This document shows, one piece after another, positions 18,794-29,866 of a DNA stretch of 64,000 nt. The stretch is from Youhaiella tibetensis (lineage in GTDB: Bacteria > Pseudomonadota > Alphaproteobacteria > Rhizobiales > Devosiaceae), in the NCBI RefSeq assembly GCF_008000755.1, contig NZ_CP041690.1:3349260-3413259 (forward strand), read 5' to 3'. The notes under the pieces were generated by a model, which ran no database searches, had not been told where the DNA came from, and worked only from the letters and a program-made list of their open reading frames with translations. The position numbers and the translations under genes are program-made. The number at the start of each line of letters is the position of its first letter. Positions within the stretch are counted from its first letter, which is position 1.

Positions 18794-19857
18794 TGGCCAC
18801 GCCGTTTCTTTCCATCGAGAACATCGTCAAGAAATTCGGCGAAAACACCGTCATCCACGGAGTCGACCTGGCCTTCGACAAGGGCGAGTTCATCTCCCTC
18901 CTCGGCCCCTCGGGCTGCGGCAAGACCACGATCCTGCGCATGATCGCCGGCTTCGAGCGCCCGACGACCGGACGCATCGTCGTGGACGGCAAGGACATTA
19001 CCGACCTCAACCCGAACCAGCGCCAGATCGGCATGGTCTTCCAGGCCTACGCCCTCTTCCCCAACATGAATGTCGCCGACAACGTCGCTTTCGGCCTCAA
19101 GGTCGCCGGCGTCGGCAAGGAAGAGCGGCAGTCCCGTGTGGCCGAAATGCTCAAGCTGATCGGTCTCTCCGGCTTCGATAAGCGGTTTCCCTTCGAACTG
19201 TCGGGAGGCCAGCAGCAGCGCGTTGCCCTCGCTCGCGCCCTGGCCCCGCGCCCACGCATGCTGCTACTCGACGAGCCGCTCTCGGCGCTTGATGCCAAGA
19301 TCCGCGTCTCGCTGCGCCAGGAGATCCGGGCCATCCAGCGTGACCTGGGCATCACGACCGTTTTCGTGACGCACGATCAGGAAGAGGCGCTCTCGATCTC
19401 CGACCGCATCGTGGTGCTCAATGCCGGCCATGTCGAACAGGTCGGCGCCCCGTTCGAAATCTATAATCGCCCACAGACGAAATTCGTCGCCCAGTTCGTC
19501 GGCACCCTCAATACGATCGAGGCGACGGTGACTGATGCTGCAGCGCGGCGCGTTTCGATCGATGGGCAATCCGCCGTGCTCGCCAGTCTGCCTCCCGACA
19601 TCGCCACCAATTCCGCGATATCGCTGACATTGCGCCCCGAGGCGGTGACGCTAGGCAAGCCCAATGGGCAGGACATCGAACTCGAAGGCACGGTTTCGGA
19701 AGTGCATTTCCTGGGGTCCGTCATCCGCCTGCGCGTCGACCTCGGCAAGAACTCGGTGAGCCTGGATACGTTCAACGACAAGCATACCCCGCCCCCAGCC
19801 CTCAACGAGCGGGTGAAAGTGGCGATCAATTCCGACGACATCCTGCTTCTCAACTGA
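18793..19857 (+). CDS. ABC transporter ATP-binding protein (PotA/FbpC type)
   Basis: 354 residues; start ATG shares its A with the preceding stop (TGATG). Walker A is GPSGCGKTT, signature [15 protein letters not shown], Walker B MLLLDEPLSALD, and the switch His lies in VFVTHDQEEA. A C-terminal TOBE region begins near residue 240 (AVLASLPPDIATNSAISLTLRPEAV). It powers the two permeases upstream and is the last gene of the operon before the 82-bp gap to the sulfurtransferase. Confidence 0.92.
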   Translation: MATPFLSIENIVKKFGENTVIHGVDLAFDKGEFISLLGPSGCGKTTILRMIAGFERPTTGRIVVDGKDITDLNPNQRQIGMVFQAYALFPNMNVADNVAFGLKVAGVGKEERQSRVAEMLKLIGLSGFDKRFPFELSGGQQQRVALARALAPRPRMLLLDEPLSALDAKIRVSLRQEIRAIQRDLGITTVFVTHDQEEALSISDRIVVLNAGHVEQVGAPFEIYNRPQTKFVAQFVGTLNTIEATVTDAAARRVSIDGQSAVLASLPPDIATNSAISLTLRPEAVTLGKPNGQDIELEGTVSEVHFLGSVIRLRVDLGKNSVSLDTFNDKHTPPPALNERVKVAINSDDILLLN

Positions 19858-19939
19858 GATACGCCACTGAGGCGCGGCCAGGCCCCTTGCATCAACCGTG
19901 GTGCTCCGTATCCTTCCGGGCAGCTCTGGAGTCTCGATC

Positions 19940-20770
19940 TTGTCCCCTTTCGTCACTACCGATTGGCTCGCCGCCAACCTGCATTCTTCGTCTGTCGCGC
20001 TTGTCGACGCGAGCTGGTACATGCCAGCGGCCAAGCGCGACCCGGCAGCCGACTTTCTCGTCAGCCATCTTCCCGGCGCCGTCTTCTTCGACATTGACGC
20101 GATAGCCGACAAGACCACCGACCTGCCGCACATGCTCCCCACTCCGGAGGAGTTCGAGCGCATGGTCGGCGCCCTCGGCATCAGCGACAGGCAGACGATC
20201 GTCATCTATGACGAGATCGGGCTCCAATCCGCTCCGCGCGTGTGGTGGACCTTCCGGGCCATGGGTGCCCCAGATGTGCGTATCCTCGAGGGCGGAGCGC
20301 CCAAATGGCGCGCCGAGCAGCGCCCGCTCGAAAGCGGCGCGCCCAGCATCGAGTCTGCCAGCTTCTCGGCGCATTTCGATGCCGACTTCGTCCGCTCGCT
20401 CGACCAGATGCTGGACAATGTCCAGACCAACGCCCGCCAGGTGGTGGATGCACGATCGGCTGGGCGCTTCGCGGGCACCGAGCCCGAACCGCGCGCGGGG
20501 CTCAGGTCCGGGCACATCCCGGGCAGCCTCAACGTCCCCGTGGGGCTTCTGACGCAGGACGGCATCCTCAAGCCGGCCGATGAGTTGAAGGCCCTGTTCG
20601 CGCAAAGCGGCATAGACCTGGAAAAGCCCATCACGACCTCATGCGGTTCGGGCATTACCGCATCGACGCTGGCCCTGGCGCTCGAAGTTGCCGGGGCTCG
20701 CGACGTGGCGGTTTACGACGGGTCCTGGACGGAATGGGGCGGTGCGCCCTCCACGCCTGTCGAGCGATAG
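19940..20770 (+). CDS. sseA: 3-Mercaptopyruvate / thiosulfate sulfurtransferase (tandem rhodanese)
   Basis: 276 residues from a TTG preceded by CTCTGGAG; a GTG at 19898 would add 14 residues without a ribosome site. Two rhodanese domains are present: an inactive N-terminal one (VALVDASWYMPAAKRDP; HLPGAVFFDIDAI) and a catalytic C-terminal one with CGSGITA. In this family CGSGxT marks mercaptopyruvate sulfurtransferases, which transfer sulfane sulfur from 3-mercaptopyruvate to thiols or cyanide. It follows an ABC operon on the same strand but may have its own promoter. Confidence 0.88.
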   Translation: MSPFVTTDWLAANLHSSSVALVDASWYMPAAKRDPAADFLVSHLPGAVFFDIDAIADKTTDLPHMLPTPEEFERMVGALGISDRQTIVIYDEIGLQSAPRVWWTFRAMGAPDVRILEGGAPKWRAEQRPLESGAPSIESASFSAHFDADFVRSLDQMLDNVQTNARQVVDARSAGRFAGTEPEPRAGLRSGHIPGSLNVPVGLLTQDGILKPADELKALFAQSGIDLEKPITTSCGSGITASTLALALEVAGARDVAVYDGSWTEWGGAPSTPVER

Positions 20771-20934
20771 CTTCCTTACCAAGCGTTAGCGCGCCTTACC
20801 GCGATTTAACGTGCAGCGTTTCAAGGCGCTGCTAGGCTTTTCGCAGGTCCGCCCTTTCTCGCGGCCGCTGGTACCGGCGCGGCCGCGATACTGGCAATTG
20901 CGACCATTTTTGATAAAAGCCAAGGAATATCAGC
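20771..20934. promoter_or_regulatory. Leader of the RND efflux operon
   Basis: 164 bp with several TTAC/TTAG/TTAA words (20774-20811), loosely like CtrA half-sites but with 6-nt instead of 7-nt gaps. No regulator gene adjoins, so control of the pump cannot be read here. Confidence 0.3.
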
Positions 20935-22230
20935 TTGTTAAAGCAACTGCTCGTAACCATTGTCGTTTTGGTCCTGGCGGTTGCCGGCTATGTGTTCCTG
21001 GTGCCCGGCGCGCGCGAAAACCTCGCCCGGGTCGGGATCACCCTCCCCGGCGGCGAAACGTCGCAGCAGAGCGGGGGGCAAACGGCAGGCGCGCCCCAGG
21101 GTCGCGGCGCCGGCGGCCAGGGCGGCCAGGGTGCTCCCGGCGGGCAACGGGGCGGCGGCGCGCGGACGATTACGGTCGCTACCAAGCCGGTCACCTCCTC
21201 CATCATCAACAACAAGCTTTCTGCCATCGGCGACGGCTCGGCGCTGCACTCGGTGACCGTCACCTCGCAATCGGGCGGTACGCTCAATGAGCTGCTGGTT
21301 TCACCCGGCGACGTGGTCAAGGCAGGCGACATTATCGGCCACCTCGACTCCCAGGCCGAACAGATCGCGTTCGACAAGGCCTCCCTCGCTGCCAAGAATG
21401 CAGAGGACGCACTCAAGCGCAGCACGGAACTGCAGAAGTCCAACTCGGTCTCGGCAGCGGCGCTCACGACCGCCCAACTCGCCAACGACCAGGCTGCTCT
21501 CGACTTCCGCAACGCCAAGCTGGCACTCGATCGTCGCTCGATCGTGGCCCCCATCGGCGGCACTGTGGGGCTGATGCAGGTGACGCCCGGCAACTATCTC
21601 AGCTCGAACGCCGCGGTGACGACGATCGAGGACGATTCCCAGCTCCTGGTGACCTTCTGGGTACCCGAGCGTTTCGCTCCCCTGATCAAGCCCGGCATGG
21701 CCATCGAAGCCAGCGCCACGGCGCTCCCCGGCCAGACCTTTACCGGTTCGGTCAATGCCATCGATAACCGCGTCGATCCGGCAAGCCGCACCCTGCAGGT
21801 CCAGGCGCTCATTCCCAACGATCAGAAGCTGATGCGCGCAGGCATGTCGTTCGCCGTGACGCTCGACTTCCCCGGCGAGCAGTTCGCTTCGGTCGACCCC
21901 CTGGCGATCCAGTGGTCGGCAGCCGGGCCCTATGTCTGGAAGCTGGCCGAGGGCAAGGTCGGCAAGGGCATGGTGCAGATCGTCCAGCGCAACAGCGATG
22001 GCATCCTTGTGACGGGCGACGTCAAGGAAGGTGAGGAGGTCGTCACCGAAGGCGTGCTACAACTTTCCGACGGCAGTGCGGTCCGCGTGCTTGGGCAGGG
22101 TGGCGGACAGCAAGGCCAGGGGAACGGGCAGCAGGGTCAGGGACAAGGCCAGGGCGCGCAGGGCCAAGGCCAGACCCAGGGCAATACCCACAAGGGCGGC
22201 GGCCAGCAGCCCGCGGCGACACAGCAGTAA
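20935..22230 (+). CDS. RND efflux periplasmic adaptor (membrane fusion protein)
   Basis: 431 residues from a TTG with AAGGA 8 nt upstream. One N-terminal membrane anchor (LLVTIVVLVLAVAGYVFLV), then a Gly/Gln-rich linker (about residues 38-75), then lipoyl and hairpin parts (GGTLNELLVSPGDVVKAGD; IVAPIGGTVGLMQVTPGNY) and beta-barrel. It joins the inner-membrane pump to an outer-membrane channel. Both ends carry unusual Gly/Gln low-complexity sequence; the last 45 residues are almost only G, Q, N and A. The pump gene follows 14 bp later. No outer-membrane factor is encoded nearby, so a distant TolC is probably used. Confidence 0.9.
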   Translation: MLKQLLVTIVVLVLAVAGYVFLVPGARENLARVGITLPGGETSQQSGGQTAGAPQGRGAGGQGGQGAPGGQRGGGARTITVATKPVTSSIINNKLSAIGDGSALHSVTVTSQSGGTLNELLVSPGDVVKAGDIIGHLDSQAEQIAFDKASLAAKNAEDALKRSTELQKSNSVSAAALTTAQLANDQAALDFRNAKLALDRRSIVAPIGGTVGLMQVTPGNYLSSNAAVTTIEDDSQLLVTFWVPERFAPLIKPGMAIEASATALPGQTFTGSVNAIDNRVDPASRTLQVQALIPNDQKLMRAGMSFAVTLDFPGEQFASVDPLAIQWSAAGPYVWKLAEGKVGKGMVQIVQRNSDGILVTGDVKEGEEVVTEGVLQLSDGSAVRVLGQGGGQQGQGNGQQGQGQGQGAQGQGQTQGNTHKGGGQQPAATQQ

Positions 22231-22244
22231 TTGGGGACAGGCCG

Positions 22245-25200
22245 ATGTCGATCAAATCCCAAAATGAGCGCGGCGGTGTCCTCGCCCAACTGTTTGTTCG
22301 CCGCCCGGTTCTGGCCGTCGTCATCAACGCGCTGATCGTGGTGGCAGGCATCGCCGCGTTCTTCGGCGTCGAAGTGCGCGAACTGCCCAGCGTGGAGCAA
22401 CCCCAGCTCTCGATCCAGACAAGCTATACCGGCGCGGCGGCTGAAACCGTCGACCGCGAGATCACCTCGGTCATCGAAGGTGCCGTGGCCCGCGTTCCGG
22501 GCGTCGCCTCGATCTCATCGAGTTCCTCATTCGGCAACTCGCGCGTTTCGATCGGCTTCACCGATGGCACCAACCTCGATAACGCCACCTCCGACGTCCG
22601 CGACGCGCTTTCGCGCATCACCAACCGTTTTCCGGACAACGTCAACACGCCCACGATCGTGAAGGCGGATTCGAACGCCAGCGCCATCATCCAACTCGCC
22701 GTGACCTCGGACACAATGAGCATCGGCGATCTGACGGACCTGGTGAACAACACGATCTCCGAGCGCCTGGCGGCCGTGCCAGGCGTTGCCGACGTTCAGA
22801 TCTACGGGACGCAGAACAACGTGTTCCAGGTCGATATCGACCAGGTCAAGCTCGCCAGCCTGGGCCTCACCGTCGCCGACGTGCGCAATGCGCTCTCCAC
22901 TGTCGCGTTCGATACGCCCACGGGGTCGCTCAACGGCGCCAACCAGAACATCAACGTCCGCGCCGTCGCCGACGTCAACACGCCCCAGGAATTCGAGAAC
23001 CTCATCATCAAGGGCAAGACCCGGCTGGGCGATGTCGCCACGGTGGTCTTTGCGCCGAACTCCGCCTCCTCCGGCCTGCGATCGGATGGCAAGCAGGGCA
23101 TCGGCCTAGGGATCATCCGCCAGGCCCAATCCAATACCGTGCAGATCTCCCAGGGCATTCATGCCGCCGTCGCCGCCATGCAGCCCTCGCTGCCGCCCGG
23201 TGTCAGCGTCAAGATTTCCAGCGACGATTCCGTCTTCATCAACGGTGCCATCGAAGAAGTCCAGCGCTCCCTGATCATCGCCGTGGTCGTGGTGGTGGGC
23301 GTCATCTTCCTGTTCTTGCTCGATTGGCGCGCCACTCTGGTGCCCGCCATTTCCATGCCCGTCGCCCTGATCGGGGCGATGGCCGGCATCTATCTGGCCG
23401 GTTTCTCGATCAACATCCTTACCCTGCTGGCCCTCGTCCTCGCGACGGGCCTGGTGGTGGATGACGCCATCGTCGTGCTCGAAAATATCGTGCGACGAAG
23501 GGGCATGGGCATAGGCCCTCGCGCTGCCGCTGTTCTCGGGACGCAGGAGGTGTTCTTTGCTGTCATCGCGACGACCGCCACCCTCGCGGCCGTTTTCATC
23601 CCGCTTTCGTTCCTGCCCGGCCAGACCGGACGCCTTTTCCGGGAGTTCGGCTTCACCCTCGCCATGGCGGTGGGCCTGTCTGCCGTCGTCGCCCTCTCGC
23701 TCGGGCCGATGCTCGCCTCGCGCATGCTCAAGCATGCTGACGACATGCACGGTTCGGCTGGCAAGCCCGGCTTGTTCCACCGGGCGCTTTCCTATGTGGG
23801 CAACCTCTTCGGCGGCTTTTACCGCCGCACGGTCCATATCTGCCTCAACTATCCCTTCCCGGTGCTGATGGTGGCCGTACTGTTCGCCGGCTCCGCCTAC
23901 CTGGTCTTCGGCACGCTCAAGCAGGAGCTGACGCCCACCGAGGACCGCTCGGCGATCATGCTGCGTGTGCAGGCGCCGAACACCGTGAGCCTCGACTTCA
24001 CCCGCACCCAGATGCGCAAGATCGAGGACCTGCTCCAGCCCTACCGAGACTCCGGGGAAATCCAGTCGATCTTCTCCATCTCCGGCTTTGGCTCCAACAC
24101 CAGCAATGGCTTCATGACGCTGACCCTGGCACCCTGGGACCAGCGTCACCGCAGCCAGCAGCAGATCATGGGCGAGATCAACAACCTGCTCACCCAGGTT
24201 CCCGGGGTCACGGCACGCGCCATGTCGCCAAACAGCCTCGGCATTCGCGGCGGCGGCAGTGGCCTGCAATTCGCGGTGGCGGGCAGCGACTACGCCCAGC
24301 TCTCCGATACGGCCAACAAGATCGTCGCCGAACTGCAGAAGGACCCGCGCTTCGGGCGCGTGAGCTCCAACTACGATACGACCCAGCCTCAGCTCACTCT
24401 CACGGTCGACCGTGAAAAGGCCGCGGCGCTCGGCATCGACATCAATGGCCTGGCAACAACCATGCAGGCGATGATCGACGGTACTGACGTCGGCTCTGTC
24501 TTCATCAACGACGAGAGCTACTCGGTCACCATGATGTCCACCACCAACAAGGTGAACGATCCGGGCGACCTGGAATCGATCTTCGTCAAGACCAGCGACG
24601 GCCGATACGTGCCGATCTCTAGCATCGCCACGCTCAAGGAAGCCCCGATCGCGCCCTCGCTCGGCCGCGAACAGCAGCGCCGCGCCGTTTCGGTCACGGC
24701 GAGCCTGGATGGCCTGCCGCTGGGCGACGCCTACAACATGGCCCTCGCCATCGCCAAGCCGCTCCTGCCCGAAGGGACGACCATCCTGCCGCTAGCCGAG
24801 GCGCGCACGCTGGGCGAATCCAACAACGGCCTGCTGATCACCTTCAGCTTCGCCCTCGTGGTGATCCTTCTGGTGCTGGCGGCGCAGTTCGAAAGCGTGT
24901 GGTCGGCCATCATCGTGATGGCGACGGTGCCGTTCGGTCTCGCCTGCGCGGTCTATGCCCTGTTGCTGACGGGCCAGACGCTCAACGTCTACAGCCAGAT
25001 CGGCCTCATATTGGTCGTGGGCATCATGGCCAAGAACGGCATCCTGATCGTCGAATTCGCCAACCAGTTGCGCGACCGCGGCCTATCGGTGCGCGAGGCC
25101 GTCGAGCAGGCCTCCAATATCCGCCTGCGGCCAGTGCTCATGACCATGATTGCAACGGTGCTCGGCGGCCTGCCGCTCGTCATCGCCCACGGCGCCGGCG

Positions 25201-25433
25201 CGGAATCGCGCGCGGCCCTCGGCTGGGTGATCATCGGCGGCCTCGGTCCGGCAGCCGTCTCGACGCTCTACCTGACGCCTGTCGCCTACCTGCTGCTGGC
25301 CCGCTTCTCCAAGCCAAAGGCCGAGGAAGAGCACCGGCTGGAACGCGAGCTCGACGACGCGAATGCCTCCGGTGCGGCACACGAGCCCGAGCCCCTGCCG
25401 ACGCCGGTCCTGGCGGCCAAGGCCGCCGAATAG
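22245..25433 (+). CDS. RND multidrug efflux pump, inner-membrane transporter (HAE1/AcrB family)
   Basis: 1062 residues, full length for the family. The twelve-helix plan is visible: helix 1 (RRPVLAVVINALIVVAGIAAFF), two large periplasmic loops, and a central helix bundle with the proton-relay motif VVDDAIVVLENI in helix 4. The second half repeats the plan (LLITFSFALVVILLVLAAQF; VGIMAKNGILIVEFAN). Expected to export hydrophobic compounds using the proton gradient with the adaptor upstream. The last 40 residues are charged and cytoplasmic. Confidence 0.95.
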   Translation: MSIKSQNERGGVLAQLFVRRPVLAVVINALIVVAGIAAFFGVEVRELPSVEQPQLSIQTSYTGAAAETVDREITSVIEGAVARVPGVASISSSSSFGNSRVSIGFTDGTNLDNATSDVRDALSRITNRFPDNVNTPTIVKADSNASAIIQLAVTSDTMSIGDLTDLVNNTISERLAAVPGVADVQIYGTQNNVFQVDIDQVKLASLGLTVADVRNALSTVAFDTPTGSLNGANQNINVRAVADVNTPQEFENLIIKGKTRLGDVATVVFAPNSASSGLRSDGKQGIGLGIIRQAQSNTVQISQGIHAAVAAMQPSLPPGVSVKISSDDSVFINGAIEEVQRSLIIAVVVVVGVIFLFLLDWRATLVPAISMPVALIGAMAGIYLAGFSINILTLLALVLATGLVVDDAIVVLENIVRRRGMGIGPRAAAVLGTQEVFFAVIATTATLAAVFIPLSFLPGQTGRLFREFGFTLAMAVGLSAVVALSLGPMLASRMLKHADDMHGSAGKPGLFHRALSYVGNLFGGFYRRTVHICLNYPFPVLMVAVLFAGSAYLVFGTLKQELTPTEDRSAIMLRVQAPNTVSLDFTRTQMRKIEDLLQPYRDSGEIQSIFSISGFGSNTSNGFMTLTLAPWDQRHRSQQQIMGEINNLLTQVPGVTARAMSPNSLGIRGGGSGLQFAVAGSDYAQLSDTANKIVAELQKDPRFGRVSSNYDTTQPQLTLTVDREKAAALGIDINGLATTMQAMIDGTDVGSVFINDESYSVTMMSTTNKVNDPGDLESIFVKTSDGRYVPISSIATLKEAPIAPSLGREQQRRAVSVTASLDGLPLGDAYNMALAIAKPLLPEGTTILPLAEARTLGESNNGLLITFSFALVVILLVLAAQFESVWSAIIVMATVPFGLACAVYALLLTGQTLNVYSQIGLILVVGIMAKNGILIVEFANQLRDRGLSVREAVEQASNIRLRPVLMTMIATVLGGLPLVIAHGAGAESRAALGWVIIGGLGPAAVSTLYLTPVAYLLLARFSKPKAEEEHRLERELDDANASGAAHEPEPLPTPVLAAKAAE

Positions 25434-25441
25434 GCAAAACG

Positions 25442-25467
25442 AAAGGGCGCCCCTCGGGCGCCCTTTT
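25442..25467. terminator. Bidirectional intrinsic terminator
   Basis: AAAGGGCGCCC and GGGCGCCCTTT pair with a CTC loop; A- and T-tracts on both sides serve the RND gene (+) and gguB (-). Confidence 0.9.
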
Positions 25468-25486
25468 GCATTGGCCGAAATCCCGC

Positions 25487-26697
25487 TCAGCCCTTGTTCT
25501 TGTTGTAGACGTCGAACACCACGGCGGCCAGCAGCACCAAGCCCTTGATGACCTGCTGCCAGTCGATATTGACGCCCATGATCGACATGCCGTTGTTCAT
25601 CACGCCCATGATGAAGGCGCCGATGACCGCGCCGGCCACCTGCCCCACCCCACCCATCGCCGAGGCTCCGCCGATGAAGACGGCCGCGATGACGTCGAGC
25701 TCGAAGCCCTGCCCGGCCTTGGGCGTGGCGGTGTTGAGGCGCGCCGCAAAAATGAGGCCCGCCAGGGCGGCGAGCACGCCCATGTTGACGAAGGTCAGGA
25801 ACGTCAGGCGCTCGGTCTTGATGCCCGAAAGCTTGGCGGCCTTCTCGTTGCCGCCCATCGCATAGATCCGCCGGCCGATCGTGGTGCGCCGCGTCACGAA
25901 GACGAAAAGCGCGATAAGGATAGACATGACCACGAGGACGTTGGGCAGGCCCTTGTAGGACGCGAGAAGCCAGGTCAGCACCAGCACCAGCGCGCCGATG
26001 ATCAGGTTCTTGGTGACGAAGAGCGGGAACGGCTCTGCCTCGTATCCATGGCGCTCGCGATTGGCGCGGCTGCGGATGCCGAAATAGAGCATGGCGACCA
26101 CGCCCGCGATGCCGATGACCATAGTCGTGGTGTGCAACGTCACGCCGAACAGGGTCGTCGGTCCGATGACGTCGGGGATGAAGCCGGCCGAAAGCAGCTG
26201 GAACTCTGTCGGGAAAGGCCCGACCGATGCACCGCCGAGCAGCGCCAGCGACAGCCCCTTGAAGACCAGCATGCCGGCCAGCGTCACGATGAAGGACGGT
26301 ATCTTGTGATAGGCGATCCAGTACCCCTGCGCCGCCCCGATGATGCCGCCCGCCACGAGGCACAGAAGTCCCGCCGGGATCGGCGGTACCTTGTATTGCA
26401 CCATGAGCACAGCGGCGAGCGCGCCGATGAAGCCGGAGACCGAGCCCACCGAAAGGTCGATGTGGCCAGCCACGATCACCAGCAACATGCCGAGCGCCAT
26501 GATGATGATGTAGGAGTTCTGCAGCACCAGGTTGGTGAGGTTCACCGGCTTGAACAGCGTGCCGTTCGTGGTGATCTGGAAGAACACCATGATCAGGATC
26601 AGCGCCAGCAACAGGCCATAGTCGCGCAGGTTCGCCTGCAGTGCCGACTGGATGGAGGTCTTCTCCGGCTGCGCGGCCGGGGTCGCGGTTTCGGTAG

Positions 26698-26701
<4 letters not shown>
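25487..26701 (-). CDS. gguB: Multiple-sugar ABC transporter permease (GguB/MmsB)
   Basis: 404 residues with about 10 helices ([40 protein letters not shown]). The [10 protein letters not shown] and GKTDR-like loop regions are typical of ribose/xylose-type permeases, and a long cytoplasmic loop follows helix 6. With GguA and ChvE it imports galactose, glucose, arabinose and related sugars. The ATG overlaps the TGA of gguA (ATGA). Confidence 0.92.
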
Positions 26702-28230
<1,529 letters not shown>

Positions 28231-28303
28231 CGCGTAACCTTTGCCTTAGCCGCGCCCGGATGAAGCACGGATCGATTTTACAAACGTGGCCCTGAATGCG
28301 GAA

Positions 28304-28328
28304 GAGCCCCGTGACCGGCACGGGGCTC
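28304..28328 (-). promoter_or_regulatory. Intercistronic stem-loop after chvE
   Basis: GAGCCCCGTG and CACGGGGCTC pair exactly around a 5-nt loop, 18 bp beyond the chvE stop. On the - strand no T-run follows, so it is better read as an mRNA-end stabiliser or partial terminator that lowers gguAB output relative to chvE. Confidence 0.7.
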
Positions 28329-28345
28329 CCCTGTTTTTCAGGACC

Positions 28346-29416
28346 TTACTTCAGGTCGTCGGCCTTGATGTAGCCGGAGTCCACGACAACCTTCTGGTAG
28401 TTGCTGGCGTCGACCGTGTAGGGGGTCAGCAGCACCGAGGGCACCACCTTGATGCCGTTGTTGTAGGTGGTGGTGTCGTTGATCTGGGACGGGGTACCGC
28501 CCGAGAGAGCTGCATCGACCAGCTCGGCGGTCACCTTGGCCAGCTCGCGCGTATCCTTGAAGATCGTCGAATACTGCTCGCCGGCGATGATGCCCTTGAC
28601 CGAGGGAACTTCGGCGTCCTGACCCGAGATGATCGGCCAGGGCTGGTCGGCAGAGCCGTAACCAACGCCGCGGAGCGAGGAGATGATGCCGCGCGACAGA
28701 CCGTCATAGGGCGACAGGACCGCATCGACACGGCTGCCGTCCGAGTAGTTGGCCGAAAGGATATTATCCATGCGGGCCTGGGCGACCGCGCCGTCCCAAC
28801 GGAGCGTACCAACCTTGTCCATGCCCATCTGGCCGGACTTGACCACCAGGACGCCCTTGTCGATCAGCGGCTGGAGAACGGACATGGCGCCATCATAGAA
28901 GAAGAAGGCGTTGTTATCGTCCGGCGAACCGCCGAAGAGCTCCACGTTGAACGGGCCCTGTTTGTCCGGATAGCCGAGGCCCTTGAGGAGCGATTCAGCC
29001 TGGAGGACGCCGACCTTGAAGTTGTCGAAGGTGGTGTAATAGTCCACGTTCGGGCTTTCACGGATCAGACGGTCATAGGCCACCACGAGGGCGCCGCTGT
29101 CCTTGGCCTGCTGCAGGACGTTCGAGAGCGTCGTGCCATCGATCGATGCGATCACCAGCGCCTTGACGCCCGTGGTCACCATGTTCTCGATCTGGCTGAG
29201 CTGGTTCGGAATGTCGTCTTCCGCGTACTGCAGGTCGACCTTGTAGCCCTTGGCTTCGAGGGCGGCCTTGAGTTCATTGCCGTCGCTGATCCAGCGCAGC
29301 GACGACTTGGTCGGCATGGCAATGCCGATGGTGCCCTTGTCCTGGGCGAAGGCCGCGGTGCTCAGCGACAGCGCACCGGCGATCGCCAAGGTAACCATGG
29401 TTTTGAAAAGCTTCAC
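28346..29416 (-). CDS. chvE: ChvE-type sugar-binding periplasmic protein
   Basis: 356 residues from a GTG with GGGAG upstream; signal peptide to TAAFAQ. The mature protein has the D-xylose/ChvE-type fold: [19 protein letters not shown] at the start, then [18 protein letters not shown] and [19 protein letters not shown]. ChvE in Agrobacterium binds many monosaccharides and also signals to VirA; no vir gene occurs here, so a transport role is the safe reading. It leads chvE-gguA-gguB and diverges from a GntR regulator. Confidence 0.93.
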   Translation of the reverse strand: MKLFKTMVTLAIAGALSLSTAAFAQDKGTIGIAMPTKSSLRWISDGNELKAALEAKGYKVDLQYAEDDIPNQLSQIENMVTTGVKALVIASIDGTTLSNVLQQAKDSGALVVAYDRLIRESPNVDYYTTFDNFKVGVLQAESLLKGLGYPDKQGPFNVELFGGSPDDNNAFFFYDGAMSVLQPLIDKGVLVVKSGQMGMDKVGTLRWDGAVAQARMDNILSANYSDGSRVDAVLSPYDGLSRGIISSLRGVGYGSADQPWPIISGQDAEVPSVKGIIAGEQYSTIFKDTRELAKVTAELVDAALSGGTPSQINDTTTYNNGIKVVPSVLLTPYTVDASNYQKVVVDSGYIKADDLK

Positions 29417-29866
29417 GTCTCAACTCCCTGAGTTGTCGGATCGATTTTGATCTTGCACGCATGCGGGCGGCCCGCCGGACGGGTTCCACGCAGGTCGCCA
29501 CCGTCGCCGTGCTTTGCGCACGAAGACAGGGGCGCGAGCGCCAGACGGCGCGCACTGCACGAAACCGATTTCCAGAAATCCTCCCAGCAAATGGTCCTGT
29601 TGCGGACCATGACCAGCCCTCCCAGGCCGATCGACCAGAACTTATTTAAGTCAGATATCTTTGTAAAGCGCATGCAGTGATGACAACGTCACCATGAGCA
29701 AAGTCCGCTGCGACGCAGCAGTGATTTTGCTCACACAGCAAGTGAAAGACGCCGATTGCACGCCCACGCCGCGCTGCTATATGGTTCAAAAATAAGTCAG
29801 ACATCGTCGGGCTGTTCGTGCTAGCAAGCCGAAACCGGCTACACTTATCTGACAAGTGGAGGAAAA
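29417..29866. promoter_or_regulatory. chvE / GntR divergent control region with three repeated operator-like motifs
   Basis: 450 bp without a gene. A TCAGAyA word with flanking TAAG or CTTG occurs at 29647-29657 (TAAGTCAGATA), at 29793-29803 (TAAGTCAGACA) and, inverted, inside the imperfect palindrome CACTTATCTGACAAGTG (29842-29858). The last copy ends 2 bp before the GGAGG of the GntR gene, suiting autorepression; the first lies 230 bp from the chvE start. No other intergenic region examined has this word in three copies, so it is the best candidate for the GntR protein's binding site. Confidence 0.55.

Noticed and set aside
20774-20811. CtrA-like TTAC/TTAA words before the RND operon
   Set aside because: Gaps are 6 nt rather than 7 and only one word is a full TTAA, so this is not a supported CtrA site.
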